Assembly (NCBI RefSeq): GCF_003688555.1
Contig: NZ_REFR01000015.1
Span: forward strand, 124,001-188,000
Length of the DNA stretch: 64,000 nt
Direction: 5' to 3'
DNA from: Eilatimonas milleporae
Lineage (GTDB): Bacteria > Pseudomonadota > Alphaproteobacteria > Sphingomonadales > Kordiimonadaceae
Position numbers and translations under genes: made by a program
The notes under the pieces: generated by a model
The model's input: only the letters and a program-made list of their open reading frames with translations
Told to the model about the DNA's origin: nothing
The model's database searches: none
Shown: one piece after another, positions 9,281-17,690 of the stretch
Position numbering within the stretch: position 1 is the stretch's first letter
How the letters are laid out: the number at the start of each line of letters is the position of its first letter

Positions 9281-9910
9281 TCAGTGGGAGAAAATATCCA
9301 TCGGTTCAAACCCCGCGAGGTCCAGCCTGGCCCGGGCCGGCAGGAAGCTGAAGGCGGCCTCGGCCAGATCCATGCGGCCCTCGCGGGTCAGCATATGGTC
9401 GAGCGCCTCTTTCAGCCGGTGAAGATGCAGGACATCCGATGCGGCGTATTTCTTCTGTGCCTCGGACAGGGTGTCCGTGCCCCAGTCGCTGGACTGTTGC
9501 TGCTTGTCCAGGTCCACGCCGATCAGTTCCCGGCACAAATCCTTCAGACCGTGGCGGTCCGTATAGGTGCGCACCAGCTTGGAGGCGATCTTGGTACAGT
9601 AGACCGGATGTGCCATGATATTCAGATAGGCATCCATCACGGCGATATCAAACCGGGCGAAATGGAACAGCTTCAGCACCCCGTCATCGGCCAGAAGCCG
9701 TTTCAGATTGGGCGCCGCATAGACGGATGCGCCGCCGTCCGCCGGATTGGCGAACTTGACCAGATGGGCGTCGCCGTCCCCGGCGGACAACTGTACGACG
9801 CACAGCCTGTCCCGCGCCGGGATCAGGCCCATGGTCTCGCTGTCGATGGCGACAACGGGTCCCAGGTCCAGACCGTCCGGCAAATCCCCGTCATGCAGGT
9901 GAATGGTCAT
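9281..9910 (-). CDS. ribonuclease D-type 3'-5' exonuclease, short form
   Basis: A DEDDy-family 3'-5' exonuclease of about 209 residues. Exo I is VVAIDSETMG (Asp and Glu at about residues 23 and 25), Exo II is LFHFARFDIAVMD, and Exo III is YAASDVLHL with the family Tyr and Asp. It has only the catalytic domain. The HRDC domains of classical RNase D are absent, as in many alphaproteobacterial homologues annotated as ribonuclease D. I prefer the ATG at 9910 (MTIHLHDGDLP); an in-frame ATG at 9925 adds five residues. It sits just upstream of lptC, 20 bases away, which is a common alphaproteobacterial arrangement. Confidence 0.88.
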   Translation of the reverse strand: MTIHLHDGDLPDGLDLGPVVAIDSETMGLIPARDRLCVVQLSAGDGDAHLVKFANPADGGASVYAAPNLKRLLADDGVLKLFHFARFDIAVMDAYLNIMAHPVYCTKIASKLVRTYTDRHGLKDLCRELIGVDLDKQQQSSDWGTDTLSEAQKKYAASDVLHLHRLKEALDHMLTREGRMDLAEAAFSFLPARARLDLAGFEPMDIFSH

Positions 9911-10190
9911 TTGGCATTTCCGCATTATTGATGTCAGGTCGGTTTTTCCTTCCTTGGCACAGGCTTGGGGCCTTCGTCAAAGACACAGTGCCATAAAGAT
10001 ACAGGGTCGAAGATACGGTTCCGGGCGCCCCCCCGATTGCGGGTCCGTACCATCCGTGTGCCTGTGCCGGATCATTATCCATGTCGGTTATAAAGGCAGG
10101 GGGCACGGCACTGCGTACCCCCATGGCCAGGACTTTGGTTGGGCGCCGTTTATACGGCCTTTATCCACGGGACCTAAAAGTCATAGGGGC

Positions 10191-10958
10191 CTAAAAGCCA
10201 TATCCGAGCGACAGCAGGACGGACAGGGGGGTGTAATCCGGCCGCAGTGTCGCGGCATCCGCCGTCAGCGCGGCATCGCTGCCATCGAAATAGCGGGCTT
10301 CCACCCGGGCGCGCCAGCGCCGGCTGAACTGCCAGCGCAGGCCGGCCATCGCTTGCCATGCAAAGCCGTCCCCTGACAGGGTCAGGGTATCGCCGTTGTC
10401 CAGGGTGATGTCGGTATCGATTTCCTGAACGATGCCGGCGCCGGCGCCGATATAGGGCCGCAGCCGGCCGTTGCCGCCGAGACCCGGAAAGGCGTAGATG
10501 ACATTCCCCATCAGGGACAGGGATGCCAGGTCCCCTGACGCGACCGTTCCCAATCCCGTGGCTTCAAAGCCGTTGTAATCATTGCGCCGGTACATGATCT
10601 CGCCTTCCAGCGCGAGACCGTTTGCCCATTCATATCCGGCGCTGCCGCCGAAGGCATAGCCGGTCTGATAGTCGGCATCGGACGTATTGGCGGTGCCGTC
10701 CGCCGTTTCCACCTCATAACCGCCCGAGGACAGGATGTTCAGGCCGCCCGTGGCCCGGACGTAGAATCCGTCCGTTTTTGCGTCATCCTCCTGTGCGAGG
10801 GCATTTTCGCCCAGGCCCATGGCGGCCGCGACGATCAGCGTGCAGGCGGCGATCCCCGCACGGGCGCGGGTCGGCGTATGGCCGGTGGTCCTGACCATGG
10901 TCTTGGCGGTGATTTTGGGCAGGGTTTTTCCGGACGGGGTCATGGAAAAGGCTTTCAT
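10191..10958 (-). CDS. outer-membrane beta-barrel protein
   Basis: An exported, probably eight-stranded outer-membrane barrel of about 255 residues. A signal peptide ends at ENALAQEDD. The rest alternates aromatic and polar beta strands (FYVRATGGLNILSSGGYEVE, YAFGGSAGYEWANGLALEGEIMYR, LRPYIGAGAGIVQE, FAWQAMAGLRWQFSRRWRARVEARY) and ends LSVLLSLGYGF, with the terminal Phe used for BAM-dependent insertion. The start at 10958 is supported by GAGGG about nine bases upstream; the frame is open 15 codons further. It resembles OmpW/Opa-type porin-like proteins, with no specific function assignable. It is divergent from the LytTR gene. Confidence 0.8.
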   Translation of the reverse strand: MKAFSMTPSGKTLPKITAKTMVRTTGHTPTRARAGIAACTLIVAAAMGLGENALAQEDDAKTDGFYVRATGGLNILSSGGYEVETADGTANTSDADYQTGYAFGGSAGYEWANGLALEGEIMYRRNDYNGFEATGLGTVASGDLASLSLMGNVIYAFPGLGGNGRLRPYIGAGAGIVQEIDTDITLDNGDTLTLSGDGFAWQAMAGLRWQFSRRWRARVEARYFDGSDAALTADAATLRPDYTPLSVLLSLGYGF

Positions 10959-11070
10959 GTCGGTTCGGTCCCTCTTGGGTTTTGGCGTTGCGGGTTTTAA
11001 CATTGCGATGATTGCCTATAGTGGCGCCGCGACCCTCCGGTTCACGGGGACTGAACGAACGGTTATTTTT

Positions 11071-11916
11071 GTGAATGAACGGTATGCTTCGCCCGTTGTC
11101 TCGTTCGACGTCGTGCCTGCGTGGGGTCCGTTGGCGCGGCTCTGCGGCCTTCTGGGGGTGGCGTCAGGCGTTCTGCTGAGTCTGTTGGAGCCGGCGGCCG
11201 CTCCGGGCCTGTCTTTCCTGGAACGCCTTGTTTTCTGGACGGGTCACACCCTGCCAAGCTGGACGGCCATGCTGGCGGTGTGGCGGTGCCTGCCGCAGCC
11301 GGACGGCGCGCGCGGCTTTCGCCGCTTCATACCCGTGATCCTGCCACCGCTGACGGGGGCCGTCGTTCTGGCTGTGGTGTCGCTTTTTCTGGAAGCGGTC
11401 TTCGGTGTCGGGGACATGGACGATGTTCCGGTGGGGTTCGCGCCTGCCCTTGGCGATGAGCTTGCCACCGTGACACCCATTGCCGTTTTTTTCTGGGGAC
11501 TTTTTCTGCTGGCCCGCCACGGTCTTGCCAGACTGTCCGCGAGCCGTTCCATCCCTGTGGCCCATGGGGACACTGTGTTTGTCTCCGAAATGCGGGATCT
11601 GCCGCCGCTGCTTCAGGGCCTGCCGGACCGTCTTGGCACGGATCTGGTCTCAATCAGCAGCGAAGCCCAGTATCTGCGGGTCCGTACGCCAAGGGGCGAA
11701 GCCATGGTGCCCGGTGCCCTGAAAGAGCTGGACGCCGCGTTGCCACCGGGTCTGGGGTTCAGAATTCACCGGTCTCACTGGGTGGCGCTTGGGCATTGCA
11801 AGGGTCTGAGGAAGCGCGGGGGCGGCTGGGTCTGCTGTCTGGATACCGGCCTGACACTGCCGGTCAGCCGGCGCCGCCTGGCGGCGGCCAAGAAAGCCAT
11901 CGGACCCGCCGCCTGA
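11071..11916 (+). CDS. membrane-anchored LytTR-type DNA-binding regulator
   Basis: About 281 residues. The N-terminal half has four hydrophobic segments (LARLCGLLGVASGVLLSLL, the WTGHTLPSWTAMLAVW region, LTGAVVLAVVSLFLEAVF, VTPIAVFFWGLFLLA). The C-terminal 100 residues are a LytTR DNA-binding domain: LVSISSEAQYLRVRTPRGE, LKELDAALPPGLGFRIHRSHWVAL, then LPVSRRRLAAAKKA. This matches membrane-bound LytTR regulators with no separate histidine kinase. The GTG at 11071 is a tentative start placed just before the first membrane segment. The frame is open further upstream, overlapping the divergent barrel gene, and no ribosome-binding site decides it. Confidence 0.8.
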   Translation: MNERYASPVVSFDVVPAWGPLARLCGLLGVASGVLLSLLEPAAAPGLSFLERLVFWTGHTLPSWTAMLAVWRCLPQPDGARGFRRFIPVILPPLTGAVVLAVVSLFLEAVFGVGDMDDVPVGFAPALGDELATVTPIAVFFWGLFLLARHGLARLSASRSIPVAHGDTVFVSEMRDLPPLLQGLPDRLGTDLVSISSEAQYLRVRTPRGEAMVPGALKELDAALPPGLGFRIHRSHWVALGHCKGLRKRGGGWVCCLDTGLTLPVSRRRLAAAKKAIGPAA

Positions 11917-11936
11917 AACGGGGCCGGGCTGTCCCT

Positions 11937-12704
11937 CTATCGGTGTTCGGCCGTGCTGGTGCCGCCGGCCTGAAAGGCGGCGGCGTGCTGTTCCAGATCG
12001 GCGATCAGGGGATACAGCGCCCGGGTGACGAACAGATGGATCCTGTGGACACTGACGGCATGTTTGAAATACGGGCGTTCGATGGTGCTGTTGTTGAGGT
12101 TGATTTCATCCAGGATGAAATGCGGCACCCGCCCCCTGTTGTATAAATCCACCAGGGTTTCGGCCCCCGCCGCCAGAACGTGGTCATGGCCGCGCATCAG
12201 CAGGTCCGCATAAAGATAGCCGCGCGGATAGGCCACATACTGGCCGCGGGTATCGGCAAGGGATGTCACCGTATTTGACGCGGTGACCAGAAAAACCGGA
12301 ACTTCCAGAACGGGCTGGCGGATCATGACGCTGTCTTCGCCCATGCGGCCGTCGAAGGCGGCGATGCGCAGGGTGGCGTTGACGGTACCGGCCTTCATAT
12401 AGTCCGCGTCGCGGTTGCTGGGGACGCGGACAATTTCGGCGCACAGGCCCGCCTCGCGGAAATATGTGATCAGGCTGTGATAGATATTCTGCAACGGCCG
12501 CGCGCGCGCCGACATGGCAAGGCGTATACACAGATCCGGGGCAGTCACGGATATGGGCACGGCCGCCGGGGTGTGTCTGAGCGTGACAGCCTGCAAGGGT
12601 GTGTGCGCCGGCCCAATGAGCACCGCCAGCACAAGCATGGCGGCCGATACCCTTGCGATACGGCGTGTTTGCCGCTCTGGCCGATTGTTCAGGCGGAAGC
12701 GCAT
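11937..12704 (-). CDS. periplasmic substrate-binding protein-like (transporter solute-binding fold)
   Basis: About 255 residues with an N-terminal signal peptide or anchor (VSAAMLVLAVLIGPAHTPLQA). The remainder resembles a family-3 periplasmic binding protein: PLQNIYHSLITYFREAGLCAEIVRVP, MKAGTVNATLRIAAFDGRMGED, VPVFLVTASNTVTSLADTRGQYVAYPRGYLYAD, then LDEINLNNSTIERPYF. Several such stand-alone proteins in alphaproteobacteria have no permease partner, and none is adjacent here. I chose 12704 because AAGG lies upstream; an ATG at 12731 would add nine residues. A TetR-like palindrome lies about 150 bases upstream. The ligand is unknown. Confidence 0.65.
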   Translation of the reverse strand: MRFRLNNRPERQTRRIARVSAAMLVLAVLIGPAHTPLQAVTLRHTPAAVPISVTAPDLCIRLAMSARARPLQNIYHSLITYFREAGLCAEIVRVPSNRDADYMKAGTVNATLRIAAFDGRMGEDSVMIRQPVLEVPVFLVTASNTVTSLADTRGQYVAYPRGYLYADLLMRGHDHVLAAGAETLVDLYNRGRVPHFILDEINLNNSTIERPYFKHAVSVHRIHLFVTRALYPLIADLEQHAAAFQAGGTSTAEHR

Positions 12705-12850
12705 GTAACCTTTCGGGAAAGGGGAATTCATTCAGAGATTGTATCGAATCCGGGCAAAAGGGCAAACCCTATTGGAAAACAGGCATTTTTCTGTCGCCGG
12801 ATTTACCGAAGGTTCTATCGGCTTCATTGTACTCCATAAGGGGACTTGAC

Positions 12851-12864
12851 TGACTGACCAGTCA
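12851..12864. promoter_or_regulatory. TetR-like palindrome
   Basis: TGACTGACCAGTCA is a 14-bp dyad with 6-bp perfect arms (TGACTG and CAGTCA) around AC. It matches the type of operator bound by many TetR/AcrR repressors. No TetR gene is adjacent. The nearest gene that could be controlled is the leftward binding-protein gene starting at 12704. Positions are good to about two bases. Confidence 0.4.
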
Positions 12865-13041
12865 ATCAGCCGGCCAGCTAGTCAGCCCAGACGGTGTTCT
12901 GTCTGTGCAGGCGGTTTTCCCGAATCGTCGAACCGGCCCATTGCAAGGCCGGTTGGACTCCATACAATCTGGGCAATCTGGCGCGGATATGGATGTGCGG
13001 TTGGGAGACGGGTTCGGATACGGGACCTTTTTGGAATAGTG

Positions 13042-13094
13042 GTACCCTTTTGGGGGGTACACCCCTTTTAGGACTGTACTTCCCAAAAGGGTAC
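13042..13094. repeat. 13-bp perfect inverted repeat with inner G/C hairpin
   Basis: GTACCCTTTTGGG at 13042-13054 is the exact reverse complement of CCCAAAAGGGTAC at 13082-13094. Between them lies a smaller GGGG-TACA-CCCC hairpin, followed by CCCCTTTTAGG, which partly repeats the arm. It is in the gap between the binding-protein gene and the DUF1826 gene. It may be a structured RNA, a double operator or a terminator-like element, but there is no clear U-run. Confidence 0.7.
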
Positions 13095-13386
13095 AGAAAT
13101 GGCCTGTCGCCCCTCTCGGCCTGTCGGGTGTGACGGACTGTAAATGGCCGCTGCGGCACCGGGTGCCGCGTATCATGCAGGGCCCGTTCCGTGTCCGATA
13201 TCCGTGACCCCCGGTATTGAGCCGCCAGACCAGGGACTGCGGCGAGCGTCAGGCGTCTTCTCAATATACCGGCTGTCTCCGCACCGCGTCCGTATGGCAG
13301 ACGATTGCAACACAGGGCCAAACGGGGCAACAGTGTCCTTTTGCGGACCTGCGGCACGGGGATGCCCAGAGGCGGCAGTGCGATGA

Positions 13387-14070
13387 TCAGGCCTTGAAAT
13401 GCGGCGCCAGCACGCGGTCCCAAAAGGACGGGGGGTCAAGCCGCATGAGTATGGACCCGCCGGACAGGGCCGCTTCCGGGGTCCGGTGCAAAAGCCCGTT
13501 CGGTGCGCCGCGAAAAACGGCAATATCCCAAGGGTTCAGGGTCTCCAGATTGTCGGGGTCCCGCACAATCTCCTCATTCGGGGCGCCGGTCTCGTAGGCG
13601 TGCAGGTCGACGGCCTCGCCGGGCAGCCATTCGGTCCCCCGGCCCCGATAGGTTACAAGCAGGCGGAACGGCACGTCATCCATATGATACCGCCGGCATG
13701 TGCGCTGTGTGCCGAGGCGAAAACCGACCGCCTCACTGTCCAGCATGGCACAGAAGAGCCGGCAGATGGCGACCATATCCCTGAGCCAGACAGCCATGAA
13801 CGGCATGCCCCGCACAGGACCTGGGACTTCCCGCGTGAGAGCGGCCTCGATGTCGGCATGAGCGCTTTGCCTGCCGACCCGTGCGGTGATGCCGAAGGGC
13901 TTTCGTGTAAGCGGAGCAAAGACTGATTCGGCCCCGTCAAGCGGCTTTCGCCCGAGCCGTGCGAGCGGTTCCGGACGGGCTGGAAACCGGCACAGGTCCG
14001 ACATGGACGACGCCTGGAAAACCGGCATGACCGGTTCAGGCCGGCGCGTCGCCGCAGTGTGCCGCACCAT
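13387..14070 (-). CDS. DUF1826 domain-containing protein
   Basis: A 227-residue protein of the DUF1826 family, soluble and without known activity. The recognisable core is CRRYHMDDVPFRLLVTYRG, GTEWLPGEAVDL and LNPWDIAVFRGAP, which pairs a His-rich stretch with conserved Trp and Gly positions. The start at 14070 follows the merC stop by two bases, so the two are translationally coupled. Family members are often found near zinc-starvation genes, and the Zur-like box upstream of merC fits that. The open frame extends far upstream in the same phase but overlaps merC there, so I reject the longer start. Confidence 0.8.
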   Translation of the reverse strand: MVRHTAATRRPEPVMPVFQASSMSDLCRFPARPEPLARLGRKPLDGAESVFAPLTRKPFGITARVGRQSAHADIEAALTREVPGPVRGMPFMAVWLRDMVAICRLFCAMLDSEAVGFRLGTQRTCRRYHMDDVPFRLLVTYRGRGTEWLPGEAVDLHAYETGAPNEEIVRDPDNLETLNPWDIAVFRGAPNGLLHRTPEAALSGGSILMRLDPPSFWDRVLAPHFKA

Positions 14071-14072
14071 TG

Positions 14073-14471
14073 TTACCGTGCCGCCAGTGCGCGTTTGAGG
14101 AGCGCGCGATTCCACAGATGCGCGCTGGCGGTCATCAGGGCCCCGACGCTGGTGACAAGCTGCTCGGCCCAGTGCTCTTCCCCGACAATGAGCGAAAGGG
14201 TCAGCAGTGCAAGACCGACGGATGCCGGGAGAAGTGGCCCATACCGGCGGTGCGCCCTGATGCCCGTGACAAGAGCAATGGCGACCACCATGAACGCCAG
14301 CACGACCACCAATCGGTGAAGCCATTCCTGTTCGGACAACGTCCCGGCCAGGGCCGGTATCAGGGCCAGCCCGACCGGCACCGCCAGACAATGGATCAGG
14401 CAAACGGTCGACAGCAGAACACCGACGACATCCCAAGACCGTGTTGTGCGGGATACGGCAAAATCCGTCAC
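14073..14471 (-). CDS. MerC-domain inner-membrane protein
   Basis: A 132-residue membrane protein with four predicted helices (WDVVGVLLSTVCLIHCLAVPVG, the LVVVLAFMVVAIALVTGI region, LLPASVGLALLTLSLI, LVTSVGALMTASAHLWNRA). The LSTVCLIHCLAVP segment carries the paired cysteines of MerC mercury transporters. No mer operon is present. With DUF1826 downstream and a Zur-like palindrome 64 bases upstream, a role in zinc or related metal handling is more likely than mercury resistance. That last point is inference. Confidence 0.85.
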   Translation of the reverse strand: MTDFAVSRTTRSWDVVGVLLSTVCLIHCLAVPVGLALIPALAGTLSEQEWLHRLVVVLAFMVVAIALVTGIRAHRRYGPLLPASVGLALLTLSLIVGEEHWAEQLVTSVGALMTASAHLWNRALLKRALAAR

Positions 14472-14536
14472 GCAATATACTCCCCATGGGGCGGGGCGGC
14501 CGGCTTTTGAGAAAGCGCCGCCCCGATTTAAGGCGC

Positions 14537-14554
14537 TATGTTATAACGAACATA
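14537..14554 (-). promoter_or_regulatory. Zur-like operator upstream of merC-DUF1826
   Basis: TATGTTATAACGAACATA is an 18-bp dyad with perfect 6-bp arms (TATGTT and AACATA). It agrees well with the AT-rich proteobacterial Zur box pattern (ATGTTATA...ACAT). It lies 66 bases upstream of the merC start, in promoter position, and would make the operon zinc-repressed. Confidence 0.65.
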
Positions 14555-14619
14555 TCCCATGGCAACATGAAGGCAAACCGGAAAGAGACGGCGGGCAAGG
14601 CACGCCGGTTCGCTATGGC

Positions 14620-14669
14620 GTGACCATACTGGGACCATACCGGGACCATACCGGGACCATACCGGGACC
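14620..14669. repeat. short tandem repeat, 11-bp unit
   Basis: Three perfect head-to-tail copies of GGGACCATACC (14631-14663) are flanked by degenerate copies on both sides (GTGACCATACT before, GGGACCG after). The array lies between the merC promoter region and the MFS gene end and is not coding. Confidence 0.85.
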
Positions 14670-14707
14670 GCAGTGGGGGCAGCGGCAAAAGACCGACCCG
14701 GGTGTCT

Positions 14708-16000
14708 TTATCCATCCCTGTCGGACGAGGGGTTTCGAAATCCGGTGCCGAGAGGCTTCCAGGACAGGATGGCGACAAGCGCAATCCCGAACGCGGCGAC
14801 AAGGAAGGGCAGCGTCAGAGCGCTATGCCGTGTCAGGTATCGTTCGCCCCAATTGACGATGTGGCCGGATGCAAGCAGCCCAAGCGGCATCATCCCCCAT
14901 GCGAACAGACGGTAGACACTGTTGACCCGCCCTCGAATGTCGTCCGGCACGACCCGTTGACGGTAGGAAATGGACAGCGCGTTCCAGACCACACCGATGA
15001 GATGGAAAACGAACATCACCCCCGCGACCGCGACCGCGTCCGGCGCAAAGGCGATGAGCAGAAAAAGCGGCGCCGAGGCCATGGTCATCCACTGGGCGAG
15101 AGCGGCGGCGCGAAAGCGTTTCAGCAGCGGTGACACGGCGATCCCGCCCGTCGCCCCCGCCGCCAGGATCAGGCCGTAGGTCGTCGCCCCCGCATTGAGG
15201 TTTTCCTGAACGTGCAGGATCAGGGCGATGAGCGCCATCTCGGCGAAGAAGGTCCAAAATCCGGTGTTCAGCACCAGAACCCGCAGCGTCGGTTGGCGGG
15301 CCACGAAACGAACGCCCGCGCCGGGGTCCGCGCGCCACGAGGCTCTGCACCGCCCGCCGGCCCTGAACCGGCCCGAAAGCGAGGCCGTGACAAGGGCAGC
15401 ACACAAAAAAGCGGCCGCGACCGCGAAAAAGGGCAATGGCAGAAACAGGGCGATGAGGACGGCGCCGGCGGCCGGGCCCAGCATGCTGTTGCCGACCGTC
15501 TCAAGGCTTGCGAGCCAACCATTTGCCCATTCAAGCCGGTGCGGCGGCACGATCGACGGCAGCATCGCCTGGGCGGCGTTGTCGCGCGCCACTTCCGCAC
15601 ACCCGATGAGACACCCAAGGCCAACAAGGACCCCATACAAACCACGGTTCGCCGGGCCGTCGGCTCCAGGATCGCCGAGCGGCAGGCTGAACAGGATCGC
15701 GGCCCCGGCAAGGCCGTAGCCGACCGTCCGGAGCAGGTCGCAGGCAACGATCAGCCGTCGCCGGTCCGCGCGGTCCGCCAGAATTCCCGACGGCAGGGCA
15801 AAAAGCACCCACGGCACGCGCAGGGCGGCGGGCAGCAGCCCAATCAGAACCGGATCGCGCGTCAGAAGGGACGCCGTCCACGCCCATGCGAGCACCGCGA
15901 TGCCGTCGGCCGTGTTGGCCAGTCCCACCGCGCCCGCAAAGCCCGTGAACGCCCGCCGCGACGGCATCCATGCGGCGGGTCTTATGGTTTCGTGTGACAT
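14708..16000 (-). CDS. MFS transporter, EntS/DHA3-like exporter
   Basis: A 430-residue major facilitator with about 12 hydrophobic segments. The signature after helix 2 is GILADRADRRRLIVACDLLRT, typical of EntS-type (DHA3) drug or siderophore exporters, and a second motif lies after helix 8. I chose the ATG at 16000 because AGGACC/TAGGA precedes it; an upstream ATG at 16042 would run into the SoxR site. It is divergent from soxR, with the SoxR palindrome between them placed to drive this gene. A role in exporting redox-active compounds is therefore likely by inference. Confidence 0.88.
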   Translation of the reverse strand: MSHETIRPAAWMPSRRAFTGFAGAVGLANTADGIAVLAWAWTASLLTRDPVLIGLLPAALRVPWVLFALPSGILADRADRRRLIVACDLLRTVGYGLAGAAILFSLPLGDPGADGPANRGLYGVLVGLGCLIGCAEVARDNAAQAMLPSIVPPHRLEWANGWLASLETVGNSMLGPAAGAVLIALFLPLPFFAVAAAFLCAALVTASLSGRFRAGGRCRASWRADPGAGVRFVARQPTLRVLVLNTGFWTFFAEMALIALILHVQENLNAGATTYGLILAAGATGGIAVSPLLKRFRAAALAQWMTMASAPLFLLIAFAPDAVAVAGVMFVFHLIGVVWNALSISYRQRVVPDDIRGRVNSVYRLFAWGMMPLGLLASGHIVNWGERYLTRHSALTLPFLVAAFGIALVAILSWKPLGTGFRNPSSDRDG

Positions 16001-16057
16001 TCCTAGAGGTCCTGAACAGTCTGATCCCAAACATCTTGACATCGGGTATGCCTAATG

Positions 16058-16075
16058 CCTCAACTTAAGTTGAGG
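16058..16075. promoter_or_regulatory. SoxR operator (perfect palindrome)
   Basis: CCTCAACTTAAGTTGAGG is an 18-bp perfect palindrome matching the conserved SoxR site. On the minus strand it lies within a 19-bp spacer between TTGACC (16074-16079) and a TAGGCA-like -10, the over-long spacer expected of MerR-family activated promoters. The MFS gene is therefore the likely target. Confidence 0.9.
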
Positions 16076-16095
16076 TCAAGGGAGTTTTACAGACC

Positions 16096-16539
16096 ATGGC
16101 GGTGTCCGAGATCACCATTGGCGAGGTTGCCGGACGGACCGGGGTCGCGGTTTCGGCACTTCACTTCTATGAACGCAAAGGCCTGATCCGATCCGAGCGC
16201 AGTGCCGCGAACCACCGCGTCTATCCGCGCAGCGTCATCCGACGCGTCACCATCATACGGATCGCGCAAAAGGCGGGGGTGAGCCTTGCGGAAATCGCGG
16301 AGGCCTTCAGCCACCTGCCGAAGGACCGGCCCATATCTGGCCGGGACTGGGTCGCGCTTTCGACGGCGTGGCGCCAGGGGCTCGAGGCCCGCATCGCGCT
16401 TCTGACATCCCTGCGGGACGATCTGGGCGACTGTATCGGCTGCGGCTGTTTAAGCGTGGAGAACTGCCCGCTCGTCAATGCGGACGACCGGCTTGCCGCA
16501 CTGGGCGCGGGCGCGCACCGGCTGCCGGGAACCGGTTGA
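16096..16539 (+). CDS. soxR: redox-sensitive transcriptional activator SoxR
   Basis: A 147-residue MerR-family regulator whose [2Fe-2S] cluster senses redox-cycling agents. The helix-turn-helix begins ITIGEVAGRTGVAVSALHFYERKGLI. The cluster-binding CIGCGCLSVENC has the four cysteines at 113, 116, 118 and 124, matching the SoxR spacing. It is divergent from the MFS exporter with a perfect SoxR box between. No soxS is seen, as expected outside enterobacteria, where SoxR directly controls exporter genes. Confidence 0.96.
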   Translation: MAVSEITIGEVAGRTGVAVSALHFYERKGLIRSERSAANHRVYPRSVIRRVTIIRIAQKAGVSLAEIAEAFSHLPKDRPISGRDWVALSTAWRQGLEARIALLTSLRDDLGDCIGCGCLSVENCPLVNADDRLAALGAGAHRLPGTG

Positions 16540-17030
16540 GGACGCACGCCGGCGCGTGCGGCGCCGTCAGACAATACCGGCACATTGGAGACGCGAAGCG
16601 TGGAACCATTGCTGCGCGGCTGGGGTCGGCGAGGCGGCCAACGGCAAACAAAAATGGCGCACCGGAAATGAATTCGACAGTTACTTTCTGCTACTGCATA
16701 CAGTTGCATCAACCGCACAGAACGCGGGCAGGCAGCGGAAGCAGCGGAAAAAGAATAATGGTAAATACCGTGATTAAACAACGAATGTCTTATCAGCTTA
16801 TAAAAGGAATAATATCTATTTTCATAAGGATGGCTTCCCTCTTCATGCGGAGCGTGGCGACGCTTCATGGAATAGATATATAAGTATATATGTCTTTTCT
16901 CTATCCATATATTTTTAAAATATATAATATTTCCGGCTGTTTTGGTTTTTCTAAAATAATATTATAGTAAATTCGCATATATGATTTATTTTTGTGTATT
17001 TTTGTTATCTTATATTTTATGATGCGGCTT
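16540..17030. other. intergenic stretch where base composition turns AT-rich
   Basis: About 490 bases with no supported gene. From about 16740 the DNA becomes strongly AT-rich (runs such as ATATATAAGTATATATG), unlike the flanking high-GC genes. This marks the left side of a small foreign-looking islet. Confidence 0.6.
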
Positions 17031-17363
17031 TTATCCTTCAATCAAAGCCTTTATCTGTTTTTTTGCTATCCTGATCCCAACGGGGGAAAGCTGCTGAAGA
17101 AGTGGAAGAAGCGCTAAGACCCTGTCATTTTGTTCATCTTTTTCTTCAAGGTTTGGCACCACACCTAACAGCGTATCCGCACTAACGGCAAATGCTTTCA
17201 TCAGCTTGAAAAGCGTATCCAGTGTTGGGAAGCCTTTTCCGCGTTCGATATGGGAAATTGTAAATACGGAACACTGGAGCCTGCCCGCCAGTTCTTCTTG
17301 GCTCCAGCCCCGTTTTTCCCGGTGTGCCCGTATATTAGCGCCTAACAGTTTTCTCTGGTCCAT
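17031..17363 (-). CDS. XRE-family HTH regulator
   Basis: A 110-residue protein with an N-terminal Cro/C1-type helix-turn-helix: LGANIRAHREKRGWSQEELA, then VFTISHIERGKGFPTLDTL. The C-terminal 45 residues are a Leu-rich helical part (VLALLPLLQQLSPVGIRIA) without a known domain. It lies in AT-rich DNA and probably autoregulates; its upstream region has repeated TTGTAAA/TTGCAAA motifs. This type is common in prophages and small islands. Confidence 0.85.
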   Translation of the reverse strand: MDQRKLLGANIRAHREKRGWSQEELAGRLQCSVFTISHIERGKGFPTLDTLFKLMKAFAVSADTLLGVVPNLEEKDEQNDRVLALLPLLQQLSPVGIRIAKKQIKALIEG

Positions 17364-17690
17364 GGACCAGAATCTGCCGCTAACTTGTAAACTATACCAT
17401 TATATCACTTGCAAAAAATTAATATATATTGTAAATCTTTGCAAATATCGTCACCCTGAATAACGACACGCTTAGTCAGGGGAGAACGATAAAACCATAT
17501 CGTGTATCAAGCGTGCCGCTGCGCTCATCAACGGTTTGCATATCAACGGGAACAGTAAATAACCCGCCTGTTTAGCAAATAATCCAAACCACGTTTGCTG
17601 AAAAAGCAGCCAGAAAAATGATTGAAAGAAGCCCAGTTTCGATAAGTGAGCAGTCTTTTTAAGGCAGAGTGGATTTTGGGAATTAGATAA
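17364..17690. other. AT-rich intergenic region with repeated TTGYAAA motifs
   Basis: About 330 bases between the XRE gene and the plus-strand unknown gene. Repeated TTGTAAA/TTGCAAA words occur at about 17386-17446, directly upstream of the XRE gene, and may be its operators. No gene seen. Confidence 0.45.

Larger units (their letters stand above)
12705..13386. other. long intergenic region with several inverted repeats, no gene
   Basis: About 680 bases without a supported gene. It holds three separate inverted repeats: a TetR-like palindrome near 12851, a perfect 8-bp stem AACCGGCC/GGCCGGTT with an 8-base loop at 12931-12954, and a 13-bp stem at 13042-13094. The open frames across it are not supported by start sites or recognisable families. 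Confidence 0.55.

Noticed and set aside
14073-14471. Mercury-resistance operon
   Set aside because: Only a MerC-domain protein is present; merA, merT, merP and merR are absent, and the upstream dyad looks like a Zur site.
14071-14487. Upstream extension of the DUF1826 frame
   Set aside because: It overlaps the whole merC gene in another phase. The ATG at 14070, two bases after the merC stop, gives the family-like protein.
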